Shown here piece after piece: positions 36,783-45,142 of a stretch of 64,000 nt of DNA. Below the pieces are notes generated by a model. That model saw only the letters and a program-made list of their open reading frames with translations. It was not told where the DNA came from and searched no databases. The stretch is from Arthrobacter russicus (lineage in GTDB: Bacteria > Actinomycetota > Actinomycetes > Actinomycetales > Micrococcaceae): positions 2,418,001-2,482,000 of the forward strand of contig NZ_JAVDQF010000001.1 in assembly GCF_031454135.1 (NCBI RefSeq), written 5' to 3'. Numbering within the stretch: the stretch's first letter is position 1; each line of letters opens with the position of its first letter. The translations under genes were made by a program, and so were the position numbers.

Positions 36783-36809
36783 CTCCTTTTGCAGTGGGTG
36801 CAAAAGGGA
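36783..36809 (-). promoter_or_regulatory. SD-sequestering hairpin of the metZ operon
   Basis: On the minus strand CTCCCTTTTGCA pairs with TGCAAAAGGAG across a CCCAC loop, with a single bulged C. The right arm contains the AAAAGGAG ribosome site of the DUF1737 gene. It lies between the riboswitch aptamer and the first start codon, so it is the likely expression platform. Confidence 0.7.
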
Positions 36810-36840
36810 GCGAACCCGCTTGCAACCCGTTGACGTTGCC

Positions 36841-36954
36841 GAGTATTCACCTGAGGCACCCCGCCGGAAGAGAGGGTTGCCGGCCAGCAAGTCAGGGCGG
36901 TGCGACGGAAGCCTCCCCTGGGGGAATTCCGGAGCGTGCTGGCGCTCGTTACTC
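36841..36954 (-). promoter_or_regulatory. SAM-IV-type riboswitch
   Basis: Minus strand, in order: GAGTAACGAGCGCCAGC, a variable stem, CTTGCTGGCCGGCAACCCTC, GGCGGGGTGCC, and GGTGAATACTC closing the basal GAGTA/TACTC stem. These are the conserved blocks of the S-adenosylmethionine-binding SAM-IV class of actinobacteria. It heads the DUF1737-rhodanese-metZ operon, a sulfur-metabolism target expected for this class. The 5' flank (36955-37000) holds an A+T-richer patch likely to contain the promoter. Confidence 0.85.
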
Positions 36955-37251
36955 GAGAGCAAAATTAGCACAATCCGCCCGGCCGGGTGGCATGGGCGTG
37001 ACTTTGTTTCGCGCTCAGATTGTGACGCCCGAAAATCGCAGCGAGCCGCCTGGTGCGGTCTGCGCTCCGAGGTGCAGTGATGCGTTTGAACTATTCATTC
37101 CCGAATCATTGACGGGAAGGGTGCCGTGCCTGAAAATTTGATTCGGGCGGTTTAGGCGCCCGAACCCTTGGCAGCTTCGGCGGGAACGTCGAGCGGCTAT
37201 CAATTATCCATTACATCGATTTATTGGGGGAGAATTTATGGAGTAATTTCG
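36955..37251. other. Divergent intergenic region, A+T-richer
   Basis: Separates the minus-strand metZ operon from the plus-strand secreted protein. Its right half (about 37080-37250) is visibly richer in A+T than the flanks. It holds GGGGGAG followed by ATGGAGTAA (37238-37246), a two-codon reading frame just before the real start. No other gene is supported here. Confidence 0.4.
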
Positions 37252-39633
37252 ATGAACCCGATCATTCGGCGAGCCAAAAAACTGGCCACATATACGGCGG
37301 TCATATGTTTGCTTCTGGCGTCGGCATCGACGCCCCTGCCGGCCATTGCAGCCGGAAATGCCGGGGAGCTGGTGATCGACGCCCCGGAATCCGCGCCAAT
37401 CTCCGGTCCGAGCAATCCGAACTCGCTGAGCTACTCGTTCGGCAGCCGATGGAACTCGTTGACCGGCTCCGTCCAGCAACTCGGAGTCACCATGCCGATG
37501 AGCGCGAACGGTATGGTGAACGTCGTCGACGTCGACATCGACACGAGCCGACTAGGCGCCGCGGACCGCAGCCAAAGCATCCTTTCACGGGAGATCTTCA
37601 ACGACGAACTCGAACGTGCGGGGGAATCAACCCTGACGCTGCAAGGCGGCCAACAGGTGATGATTGGCACTACCTTGGGCGAATTGGTCAATGTCAGCCT
37701 GGCCGATTTGCAAACTACTGCGGTCGGCATTCCTGCCGGAACCGCTTCGTCGATCCTCAATATGTACGATGACGGCCCGAATGTCCTCCTGGGCACCCGT
37801 TCTGCGACCTACCGGCAATCCGCCGATCGGGGCAGCGGACAGGTGTTGAAATTGAAATACTCCTGTGTTTATGCGCAATGCAATGAGACCGAACGGTGGA
37901 CCCGATACGGTGCTCCGGTAGCTGGGAATACCCATGTTTATGGGGTGAGTTCGTGGCGGGGGGCGGTCATTGCCGCAAGCGGCGACCAGCGAGCGGTATT
38001 GAGCATCTACCAGAATGGCGAGTGGCAAGAACTGGACACGGTCCCGGCATCCGGAGCCGGCCAAGCCGAGCGCTTCACTCAAGCACGCGTCATGGGGGAT
38101 TACCTCTACGCGTCCTACCAAGGCACGAATACGACGAAATACGGGACTCATGTGTACCGGCTGAGCCAGGACGCCAATGGCCTGGTCGCCGCAACCTGGG
38201 TGCGAAACCTCGGCGCGACGGCCTGGATCGTCAGCCCCGTGGCGCCAGGCATGGGGTACAGCGAATCCAGCATTTTGTACCGCGGTCCGGGGGATTCATT
38301 GACCATTTTCGACCCGCTGGCCCCACCAACCGGCGCCAACACGGTTTGGGGCGTATTCAAGCCGCAGCAAATGCCCGAGGGAAGCGGCCTCGGGGCATTG
38401 CCGACTTCTTCCTGCTGGATGACTCCGGCGAAGATGTGCGCCACCTGGAACCCCGGGGGCAGCGACATCGTACTTGCCACGAAAGCCGGAGGCTCCGGCT
38501 CCGAGACCATCAAGCAGGTCCGTTCGATCTCTGCCGGGGACGCAGTGGTCATCAATGGCGGACGCCGCAGCATTTCGAGGCTTGCTGCCGGGCCGGGCAA
38601 CTCCGGACTATTTGCCAGCACTTCCTATTTCGGCCATTACGTGCGCCAGATCAACCCCAATACTGGTCAGACGAAAGATCGACCACTGCGCTCCAACCGT
38701 GACAGTCTTGGCGGTGCGCCGCAAGTGGAGGGGTTGGGCGCGGTGGGCGATCAACTTCTTGCCGGCATCTATCCGCAAGGCGGCACGATATCCCAGATCG
38801 ACCCGGCGAAGCCGGTGACCTGTGAGAACCAGATTGACCGAAGCGGCGATGATTGCAACCCTACGATCACCACCGGCGACCGGATCATCGGCTTCGGGCA
38901 GGCGCGACCAGTGGCGATTGCGGACCTCGGCGGCGGCCGCGCGGCGATTGCCTCTTATGGTGCCCGGAACAATGCAGCCGGGGCGTTGACTCTTTACAAC
39001 ACGACGACGAAGAAAATCACCGACCGCATCCCACTCCAAGACGCCAACGGAATCAAGCTCAGTGAAATGGGCCTGTCCACCGTCGCCGACCGGGACCTCG
39101 CCGCGACCGGTGGCTGGATTTACGCCGGAACCAACGCTGCGCCACCGGACAACACCTCCACCCAGCCGCGGGCAGCGGTCATCAGATACAACGTCACGAC
39201 GAAAGTCACCGAAGCGATTGAGGTTTCTCGCAAGCTCGTCAGCGCGCTCAAATTCGGCGCCGACGGGCGGCTGTATGCGATGACTGGTTATAGCTTCCTC
39301 ACCATCGATCCGGGCCTTGACGGTCGGCCGTTCGCTGTAGTCGACAGCATCAACATCGGTACGCGGTGGTCGGCTCCGGGCGCCTCGATGGCGGCCCTGG
39401 CAGATGGAACTTTCGCGGTCGTGGCGGGTTCTGGGGATACCTATCCTGGTCCGCTATACCTGGTCGATCCGCGCGGTGCAGGCAAGGCCCGGGCTACCTC
39501 GCTCGGCGGCGAGGAAGCTTACGGAGTCGTGGTCGTCAGTGCTCCCTCAGGGCTTGGCTCTCGTTGGTATTACACCCGGGGATTCGGCATCTTCTACCAG
39601 GACCAGCCCCAGATCGCTGGACCGTTGCGTTGA
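37252..39633 (+). CDS. Large secreted protein of unknown function, beta-propeller-like
   Basis: 793 residues, not recognised. A signal peptide is clear (MNPIIRRAKKLATYTAVICL, ending PLPAIAAG). The mature part has repeated short strands ending in aromatic or Gly-rich turns (GSSWRGAVIAAS-like blocks, VRQINPNTGQTKD, LTLYNTTTKKITDRI, VIRYNVTTKVTEAIEVS, LYLVDPRGAGKARATSLGG). These resemble PQQ/NHL-type beta-propeller blades. No anchor or catalytic motif is apparent. The ATG at 37252 follows GGAG by 9 nt. The base composition is slightly less G+C-rich than its neighbours and it stands alone between operons, consistent with an accessory, perhaps acquired, gene. Confidence 0.7.
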   Translation: MNPIIRRAKKLATYTAVICLLLASASTPLPAIAAGNAGELVIDAPESAPISGPSNPNSLSYSFGSRWNSLTGSVQQLGVTMPMSANGMVNVVDVDIDTSRLGAADRSQSILSREIFNDELERAGESTLTLQGGQQVMIGTTLGELVNVSLADLQTTAVGIPAGTASSILNMYDDGPNVLLGTRSATYRQSADRGSGQVLKLKYSCVYAQCNETERWTRYGAPVAGNTHVYGVSSWRGAVIAASGDQRAVLSIYQNGEWQELDTVPASGAGQAERFTQARVMGDYLYASYQGTNTTKYGTHVYRLSQDANGLVAATWVRNLGATAWIVSPVAPGMGYSESSILYRGPGDSLTIFDPLAPPTGANTVWGVFKPQQMPEGSGLGALPTSSCWMTPAKMCATWNPGGSDIVLATKAGGSGSETIKQVRSISAGDAVVINGGRRSISRLAAGPGNSGLFASTSYFGHYVRQINPNTGQTKDRPLRSNRDSLGGAPQVEGLGAVGDQLLAGIYPQGGTISQIDPAKPVTCENQIDRSGDDCNPTITTGDRIIGFGQARPVAIADLGGGRAAIASYGARNNAAGALTLYNTTTKKITDRIPLQDANGIKLSEMGLSTVADRDLAATGGWIYAGTNAAPPDNTSTQPRAAVIRYNVTTKVTEAIEVSRKLVSALKFGADGRLYAMTGYSFLTIDPGLDGRPFAVVDSINIGTRWSAPGASMAALADGTFAVVAGSGDTYPGPLYLVDPRGAGKARATSLGGEEAYGVVVVSAPSGLGSRWYYTRGFGIFYQDQPQIAGPLR

Positions 39634-39687
39634 CGCAGTTTGCCAAGGCTCAGCGGTTTCCAGGGTACGGTGCGGCCGACTCCACGC

Positions 39688-41568
39688 TCAGGCCGGAGTC
39701 TGCGGTAGCGCGGAATTGACTTGTTCCGCATACAGGGCGGCATAGCGCCCGTTGAGCGCCAGCAACTCGTGGTGCGTGCCGCGTTCCACGATCCGGCCCT
39801 GTTCGACGACGAAAATCACGTCTGCGGCGACCACGGTGGACAACCGGTGCGCGATGGCCACCGTGGTCCGCCCATGCGCCGCGGTCTCCAGCGCGGACTG
39901 GACCACGCGCTCGGAGATCGAGTCCAGCGCGCTCGTGGCTTCGTCCAAGACCAATACCGCGGGATCCTTCAACAACACTCGGGCAATGGCGATCCGTTGC
40001 TTTTCGCCGCCGGACAGCCGGTACCCGCGTTCGCCGACCAAGGTGCCGAACCCGTCTGGAAAGCTCATGATGGTTTGGTGGATATTGGCCCGGCGGGTGG
40101 CTTCTTCCAGTTCGGCCTGGCTGGCGTCCGGCTTCGCATAGCGCAAATTGTCGGCGATCGTGGCGTGGAAAAGGTAGGTTTCCTGGCTCACGATGCCGAT
40201 GTGGGCTACCAGGGATTCCTGCAAAAGATCCTTGACGTCGCTTCCGCTGAACTCGATCCGGCCGGAACTGGCCTCGTAGAGCCGTGGGATCAGATAGGAA
40301 ATCGTGGTTTTCCCGGCTCCGGACGATCCGACGAAGGCCGCGAATTGCCCCGGCTCGATCCGGAACGAAACTCCGTCCAGAGTGGGACGTTCCCCAGGTT
40401 GGGCATCCGGATAGGCGAAGCTCACCCCGTCGAACTCGATCCGGCCCAGCTGGCCCAGGTCGCGGAGCGGTCCGGCGCCGGACCGGTCGGCGATGGCCGG
40501 TTTCAGGTCGAGGTATTCGAAGATCCGGGCGAACAGCGCGCCGGAGGTCTGCACGTCCAGCGCCACCCGCATCAGGCTGGTCAGCGGGAACAGCAACCGC
40601 GCCTGGACCGTGGTGAACGCGACGATGGTTCCGGCCGTGATCGCCTGCGCGCCGCCGTCGACCAGCAAACCGGCCACGAAGTAGACGATCGCCGGAATCG
40701 AGGACAAGAAGATCGTGACGATCGCGAAGAACCATTGGCCGCTCATCGCCTGGCTCAGCTGCAGCCGGATCTGGTTCTTGTTCTCCGCGGAATAGCGTTG
40801 CACCTCAGCGCCCTGCATGTTGAAGCTCTTGGCGAGGAGGATTCCGGAGACGCTCAAGGTCTCCTGGGTGATCGCGGACATCTCGGAGAGCGATTCCTGG
40901 GTCTTGGTCGCGATCCGGGCCCTTACCCGGCCGACCCGGCGCTGCGCGATCACCAGAATCGGCATCAGCACCACCGCGACCACGGTCAATTGCCAGTTCA
41001 ATAGCAGCATCGCGACGAAAGCCGCGATCACGGTGACGGTATTGCCCAGGATCGAGGAAACGGTATTGGTCAGCACACTCGCCACGCCGCCGACGTCGTT
41101 CTGCAAGCGGGATTGGATCACCCCGGTTTTGGTCCGGGTGAAGAAACTCAAATCCATGGCCTGCAGATGCCCGAACAATCGCACGCGGAGCGCGCCCATC
41201 ACCTGGTTGCCCACCGAAGCGGTGAGATAGGTCTGCCAGACGCCGAGCAGCGCGGAACCAATGTAGACCAGGATCATCAGGCCCACGATCAGGCTCAGCA
41301 CTGGAAGGTCCGGCCGGCCGGCGGCTGGGAAGAGGCCGTCGTCGAAGGCCCGTTGGGTGAGCAGCGGCGGTACTACGGAGAGCGCGGCACCGATCAGAAC
41401 CAGGATCGCAGTGCCGATCAGTGCCCGGCGGTGCGGCGCGAAAAGGCCGTAGACCCGGCGGAACAAATGCTCGATCACCGGGGCCTGGGCATTCGCCGCG
41501 CGTTGTGCCTCTTCGTCGCTGCCGCTGAGCCGTCCCCGGCCGCCGGCTGCTGCTCGCATCCCGCTCAT
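39688..41568 (-). CDS. ABC exporter, fused permease and ATPase
   Basis: 626-residue half-transporter of the MsbA/MDR type, probably acting as a homodimer. Six membrane helices occupy residues about 60-350 (ALIGTAILVLIGAALSVVPP onward), followed by the ATPase domain with Walker A VGSSGAGKTT, Q-loop VSQETYLFHATI, signature YRLSGGEKQRIAIARVLL and Walker B AVLVLDEATSALD. The H-loop is AIAHRLST. The ATG at 41568 lies 7 nt behind TAGGCT (41576-41581), a leaderless-type start. A longer in-frame extension has no support. The substrate is unknown; drugs or lipids are typical. Confidence 0.88.
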   Translation of the reverse strand: MSGMRAAAGGRGRLSGSDEEAQRAANAQAPVIEHLFRRVYGLFAPHRRALIGTAILVLIGAALSVVPPLLTQRAFDDGLFPAAGRPDLPVLSLIVGLMILVYIGSALLGVWQTYLTASVGNQVMGALRVRLFGHLQAMDLSFFTRTKTGVIQSRLQNDVGGVASVLTNTVSSILGNTVTVIAAFVAMLLLNWQLTVVAVVLMPILVIAQRRVGRVRARIATKTQESLSEMSAITQETLSVSGILLAKSFNMQGAEVQRYSAENKNQIRLQLSQAMSGQWFFAIVTIFLSSIPAIVYFVAGLLVDGGAQAITAGTIVAFTTVQARLLFPLTSLMRVALDVQTSGALFARIFEYLDLKPAIADRSGAGPLRDLGQLGRIEFDGVSFAYPDAQPGERPTLDGVSFRIEPGQFAAFVGSSGAGKTTISYLIPRLYEASSGRIEFSGSDVKDLLQESLVAHIGIVSQETYLFHATIADNLRYAKPDASQAELEEATRRANIHQTIMSFPDGFGTLVGERGYRLSGGEKQRIAIARVLLKDPAVLVLDEATSALDSISERVVQSALETAAHGRTTVAIAHRLSTVVAADVIFVVEQGRIVERGTHHELLALNGRYAALYAEQVNSALPQTPA

Positions 41569-41575
41569 GGTGCTG

Positions 41576-41581
41576 AGCCTA
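41576..41581 (-). promoter_or_regulatory. -10 box of the ABC exporter gene
   Basis: TAGGCT on the minus strand, then CAGCACC, then ATG at 41568. The gap is 7 nt rather than 6. Confidence 0.4.
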
Positions 41582-41748
41582 TCCTGCAGAGCGGAACCGG
41601 CGGTGCCCAGGCGTGGCACTTTGAGTTGCCTGAAAGTCCCTGGCCGCAACATCCCCGGATGCATAGGATTTTGAGCATCGCTGCTCGCGTGGCCCGACGC
41701 CGCACAGCACCGGCCTCTTGCTTCCCGATTCGCTAAGGACCCCCACCC

Positions 41749-42420
41749 GTGAAGACGCTGTCCCTGTGGCGCTCCGTCGCCACCGCAACCGCACTGTCCG
41801 TTTCGCTCCTGACCGGCGGTGCCGCTGCGCAGGCTGCACCCGCGCCCGCTTTTGCGCCGGTGGCGCAGACGCCTGCCGCCAATGCTGCAGCGCACCGGGA
41901 TTACATCGCCGATTGGCTCAGGGGCCGGATCACGGCTGCCAAGGACCCGAATTCACCCGCAGTCGACCCCTTGCGGGCAGCGCTCTACCAATGGCTGAAG
42001 ATCCAAGCCGGTCCGGACCAGCACGCGACCATCGAAGCGGTGGTCAAGACCATGCGTGAGCCGGACGGCGGATTCACCTGGAGCCCGGTGACCGGAATCG
42101 TGCCGACCCTGGGTTTCGCGGTTTCGCCGTTCCCGAAGCGTTCGAAGACCGTCGACCTGGCCGGGATGAGCGACGTCCAGATCATTGCCGCGGTGCGTGA
42201 CTACGCCACGCAGAACAACGATTTGCTGGCCAAGCCGGGATACTACTTGGGTGGCTGGAACGATCCGGCCACCGGAATCGTCTACCTGGACGTGTCCACG
42301 GTCCTGGACAATCCGTTCCAAGCGCGCAAACTCTGCTTGACCTCGGCGCAAATCGCCTTCTTCGACCTGCAGACGATGTCCAGCGTGACCGCCAAACCGG
42401 CTTTGCTGCCGGTGGGCTGA
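41749..42420 (+). CDS. Small secreted protein, unknown function
   Basis: 223 residues with a Sec signal peptide (MKTLSLWRSVATATALSVSL through GAAAQA|APAP). The mature region is helical at first (YIADWLRGRITAAK, RAALYQWLKIQAG) and then contains DGGFTWSPVTGIVPTLGFAV and GGWNDPATGIVYLDVS. I do not recognise the family. The Gly/Trp/Asp-rich second half resembles a toxin-like or lysozyme-like secreted domain without an obvious active site. The GTG start has AAGGA about 9 nt upstream. It ends at a perfect palindromic terminator. Confidence 0.65.
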   Translation: MKTLSLWRSVATATALSVSLLTGGAAAQAAPAPAFAPVAQTPAANAAAHRDYIADWLRGRITAAKDPNSPAVDPLRAALYQWLKIQAGPDQHATIEAVVKTMREPDGGFTWSPVTGIVPTLGFAVSPFPKRSKTVDLAGMSDVQIIAAVRDYATQNNDLLAKPGYYLGGWNDPATGIVYLDVSTVLDNPFQARKLCLTSAQIAFFDLQTMSSVTAKPALLPVG

Positions 42421-42448
42421 CGCGCCCGGGCTTCTACTGCCCAGCTCG

Positions 42449-42511
42449 GCAGGTTCAACGGGGTAAACAGGTTCACATGTGAACCTGTTTACCCCGTTGA
42501 ACCTGCTTTTT
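42449..42511 (+). terminator. Perfect 58-nt palindrome with T-run
   Basis: Positions 42449-42506 are a perfect palindrome (29-nt arms meeting at ACATGT) followed by a run of five T residues. It would form an unusually long stem (about 27 bp once the loop is opened) just behind the small secreted protein gene. The position and T-run fit a Rho-independent terminator. Confidence 0.85.
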
Positions 42512-42534
42512 GTTCGTCCGGAAGCCGGCCCGTG

Positions 42535-42553
42535 CTAACTTAGGTTTACCTAA
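42535..42553 (+). promoter_or_regulatory. DtxR/IdeR-like iron box
   Basis: CTAACTTAGGTTTACCTAA matches the 19-bp IdeR/DtxR consensus at 14 of 19 positions by my alignment and contains the dyad TTAGGT-TT-ACCTAA. It ends 15 bp before the start of the siderophore-interacting protein gene, where a bound repressor would block expression under iron sufficiency. Confidence 0.7.
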
Positions 42554-42568
42554 CTCAGGAGGGCTTCG

Positions 42569-43288
42569 GTGGGCGAACGATTGGAGCGGGCACTGCTGCG
42601 TGCCTTCCGGGCGCCGAGTTTCGAGCTCCGGGTGGTCGGCACCGAGCATCTGGCGCCGAGATTGCTGAAGCTGGACGTCGACTGCCCGGATTTCATCGAA
42701 GCCGCGGAGATCCATCCCGGGCTCTGGCTCCGGTTGTGGATTCCGGGCCCGCAAGGGAAATTCCAGCGCGCCTATACCGTGATCGGGGCCGACCGCGAGG
42801 CCGGGACGTTCAGTCTGGAGTTCTACTTGCACGGCGGCGGCGGAGTGGCGGAGACGTGGGCCCGCGCTGCCCGGCCCGGTATGCGGATCGAGGCGGCGCT
42901 CTACGAAGGCAAAAGCGTTTTCGATCCGGGTGAGGCTGCGGAAGTGCTCCTGGTCGGGGATCTGACGTCCCTGCCGGCGATCAATGAGATCTGTGCGAGC
43001 ACCGAGTTGCCGAAGACCGTGATCCTCGAGGCCACGGCTCCCGGAGACGAATCGTTCCCCACCGAGGTGGACCGTCCGCTGTGGCTGGAGCAGCGCGTCG
43101 ACAGCGCCAACACCTTGGCCGCGTTGCCGAAACGGGACCTGTCCGGATGCGCCTGCTTCATCGCCGGAGAAACCTCGATGGTGCGATCGGTGCGCAAGGA
43201 GCTGCTGGCACGCGGGGCGCAAAAGCGGTTGCTGAAAAGCCAAGGCTATTGGATTCGCGGGCGTTCGATGGGCACTGCGGTGAAATGA
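42569..43288 (+). CDS. Siderophore-interacting protein (FAD-dependent ferric-siderophore reductase)
   Basis: 239 residues of the SIP/ViuB-like flavoprotein family, which reduces ferric siderophores in the cytoplasm to release iron. The FAD-binding motif FQRAYTVIGADREAGTF is present, with GGGGVAETWARAARPG behind it and the NAD(P)H-domain pieces VLLVGDLTSLPAINEI and FIAGETSMVRSVRKEL. The GTG start has AGGAGGG 5 nt upstream. The iron box just upstream implies derepression in iron starvation. No siderophore biosynthesis or uptake gene lies beside it. Confidence 0.92.
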   Translation: MGERLERALLRAFRAPSFELRVVGTEHLAPRLLKLDVDCPDFIEAAEIHPGLWLRLWIPGPQGKFQRAYTVIGADREAGTFSLEFYLHGGGGVAETWARAARPGMRIEAALYEGKSVFDPGEAAEVLLVGDLTSLPAINEICASTELPKTVILEATAPGDESFPTEVDRPLWLEQRVDSANTLAALPKRDLSGCACFIAGETSMVRSVRKELLARGAQKRLLKSQGYWIRGRSMGTAVK

Positions 43289-43291
43289 GCC

Positions 43292-44134
43292 TCAGTCCAG
43301 CAGCGGGCCCAGGGTTTTCGCCCAGATCGACTCGTTGCCGGCCCGGAAGAAACCGAAGTGGCCGATCCGGGAAACGCCCAGGTCCGCCGGGGCATAGCGC
43401 AGCATCCGCCGGTTCCGGAGCGGATACAGATCGTGCAGCGTGCTGATGCTCGCACCGGAGAGCAATTCGTCGTCGGTGAAAGAAATCGAGGTCAGCGGTG
43501 TCTGGAACTCGGCGAACCTGGCCCGCAACTCCGGGAACTCGCCGATCAGGTAATCCGGGTGCATGCACCAGCGGGACCATTGCCGCATCACATTCGGCGG
43601 CAGGTCGCCGAGCAGCTTCAGCTTGGCCCCCGGGTAGTAGCCGGTCAGTCTGATCGCAGCCGGGCCGATGCCTTTCCACAGCAGCGGCGCGATGAACCGC
43701 AGAGCGCCCGGATTGCTCCGCCAGTACCCGCTGCCGGATGCCACCGTGATCGCGGAGGCCAAGCGCCGGTGCTCCGCCAAGGGGAGCACTAGGCCGCCCA
43801 GGCTGTGGCCCAGCCAGGTGACCGGCACGCCGTCGGCGCCGTCGAGCAGCCAATCCAGAGTGTCCGCCGCGTCCTGCGCCCAGCGCATCAGGTCATTGCG
43901 CACTTTGCGCAGGTCGCCGTCGCCGGAATCGCCGTAGCCGCGGTAATCGAAGACCAGTGCTGCGATGCCCTGCCCGCTGAGCCATTCGGCCAACGGCGTG
44001 TAAAAACGGGCCTTGGTTGCCATCGCCGCGGCGATCAGCACGATCCGGCGCGGTGGCCCGTCCGGCCGGAACCAACGTCCGTTCAGGGTGACGCCGTCGT
44101 CGGTGGGGATCTGCACGGACTCGGTTCCGGGCAT
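43292..44134 (-). CDS. Alpha/beta hydrolase
   Basis: 280 residues with the serine-hydrolase fold. The oxyanion/early region is LIAAAMATKARFYTPLAEWL and DYRGYGDSG; the nucleophile elbow is GHSLGG; a late SFTDDELLSG probably carries the acid and RIGHFGFFR the histidine. The length and the PDDGVTLNGRWFRP-like N-terminus suit the esterase/lipase-like subgroup. It is tightly linked to the upstream SDR gene (stop and start overlap by 1 bp), so they may act in one pathway. The substrate is unknown. Confidence 0.85.
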   Translation of the reverse strand: MPGTESVQIPTDDGVTLNGRWFRPDGPPRRIVLIAAAMATKARFYTPLAEWLSGQGIAALVFDYRGYGDSGDGDLRKVRNDLMRWAQDAADTLDWLLDGADGVPVTWLGHSLGGLVLPLAEHRRLASAITVASGSGYWRSNPGALRFIAPLLWKGIGPAAIRLTGYYPGAKLKLLGDLPPNVMRQWSRWCMHPDYLIGEFPELRARFAEFQTPLTSISFTDDELLSGASISTLHDLYPLRNRRMLRYAPADLGVSRIGHFGFFRAGNESIWAKTLGPLLD

Positions 44135-45063
44135 CAGGCGACCGCGGGCAGATCAGGGTAGCCGACGCCGGTCAGCTCCTCGCTCGCGGACCAGAGCCGA
44201 GCCGCTACGCCGCGGTCCGAGACGTAGCCGCGGACTCTGGCCCGGGCCACATTGCCGCGCATCTCGAAGAGCCCCCCGGGGCCGAAGTACTCGCCACCGG
44301 AGAGCTCCGGATCGGTGGCCGCGAAAAGCTGCGGCAACGCGCCCGCCGCGTCGCTCTGGAAGAAGACCCGCAAAGCCTTGCCGCCGATTCGGACCACTGG
44401 CCCGGCCGCCATTCCGGCCATCAGATTGGTCTTGGCGATACCGGGATGCGCCGCGACTACCGCCAGCCGTTCGCCGCGCGCTTTGAGCCGGCGGTCGAAT
44501 TCCCGGGCAAAGAAGAGATTGGCCAGTTTGCTCTGCGAATACGCGGTGCTGGCGCGGTAGGACCGTTCGCCGTGCAGATTCGCGAAGTCGACCTTGCCGC
44601 GCAAATGCGCCAAGGAGGAAACCACGACGATGCGCGGGCCCAAAGCGTGGTTGCTCTGCCGAAGCCGGGGCAGCAGCAGCCCGTTGAGCGCGAAGTGGCC
44701 GAGGTGGTTGATCCCGAGTTGCTGCTCGAAGCCGTCTTTGGTCCGGCTGAAGGGGGTCGCCATGACGCCGGCATTGTTGATCACCAGATCCAGCGGCCGA
44801 TCCCACCGTTCGGCGAAATCCCGGACGCTCGCCAAATCCGCCAGGTCCAGCGGCTCGAATCGGGTCGCGTGGTTCCCGGAAAGCTCCCGCACCCGGGACT
44901 GCGCCGCCAAGCCGCGTTCCCGGTCCCTGCAAGCCAGGGTGACCACTGCACCACGCTGCGCCAAGGCGACCGCGGTGCGGAAGCCGAGGCCGATGTTGGC
45001 GCCGGTCACGATCACCTGACGGCCTTGTTGGTCGCCGATCGATTCGGCGGAAAACGGAGTCAT
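44134..45063 (-). CDS. SDR-family oxidoreductase
   Basis: 309-residue short-chain dehydrogenase of the retinol dehydrogenase/protochlorophyllide reductase-like group. The cofactor motif is VTGANIGLGFRTA, then NNAGVMATP and the active-site YSQSKLAN (Tyr-x-x-x-Lys). The Arg in ACRDRERG after strand 2 suggests NADP preference. The ATG has GGAGAGG about 9 nt upstream. It shares a transcript with the alpha/beta hydrolase. The substrate is unknown. Confidence 0.87.
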   Translation of the reverse strand: MTPFSAESIGDQQGRQVIVTGANIGLGFRTAVALAQRGAVVTLACRDRERGLAAQSRVRELSGNHATRFEPLDLADLASVRDFAERWDRPLDLVINNAGVMATPFSRTKDGFEQQLGINHLGHFALNGLLLPRLRQSNHALGPRIVVVSSLAHLRGKVDFANLHGERSYRASTAYSQSKLANLFFAREFDRRLKARGERLAVVAAHPGIAKTNLMAGMAAGPVVRIGGKALRVFFQSDAAGALPQLFAATDPELSGGEYFGPGGLFEMRGNVARARVRGYVSDRGVAARLWSASEELTGVGYPDLPAVA

Positions 45064-45142
45064 CTGCTTGGCCTCTCCGGGAGCTGGAGGATCTAACCTG
45101 TCCAGCGTAGTCGCAGCGAGATGCGAATGGCGAGGAGTTGTT

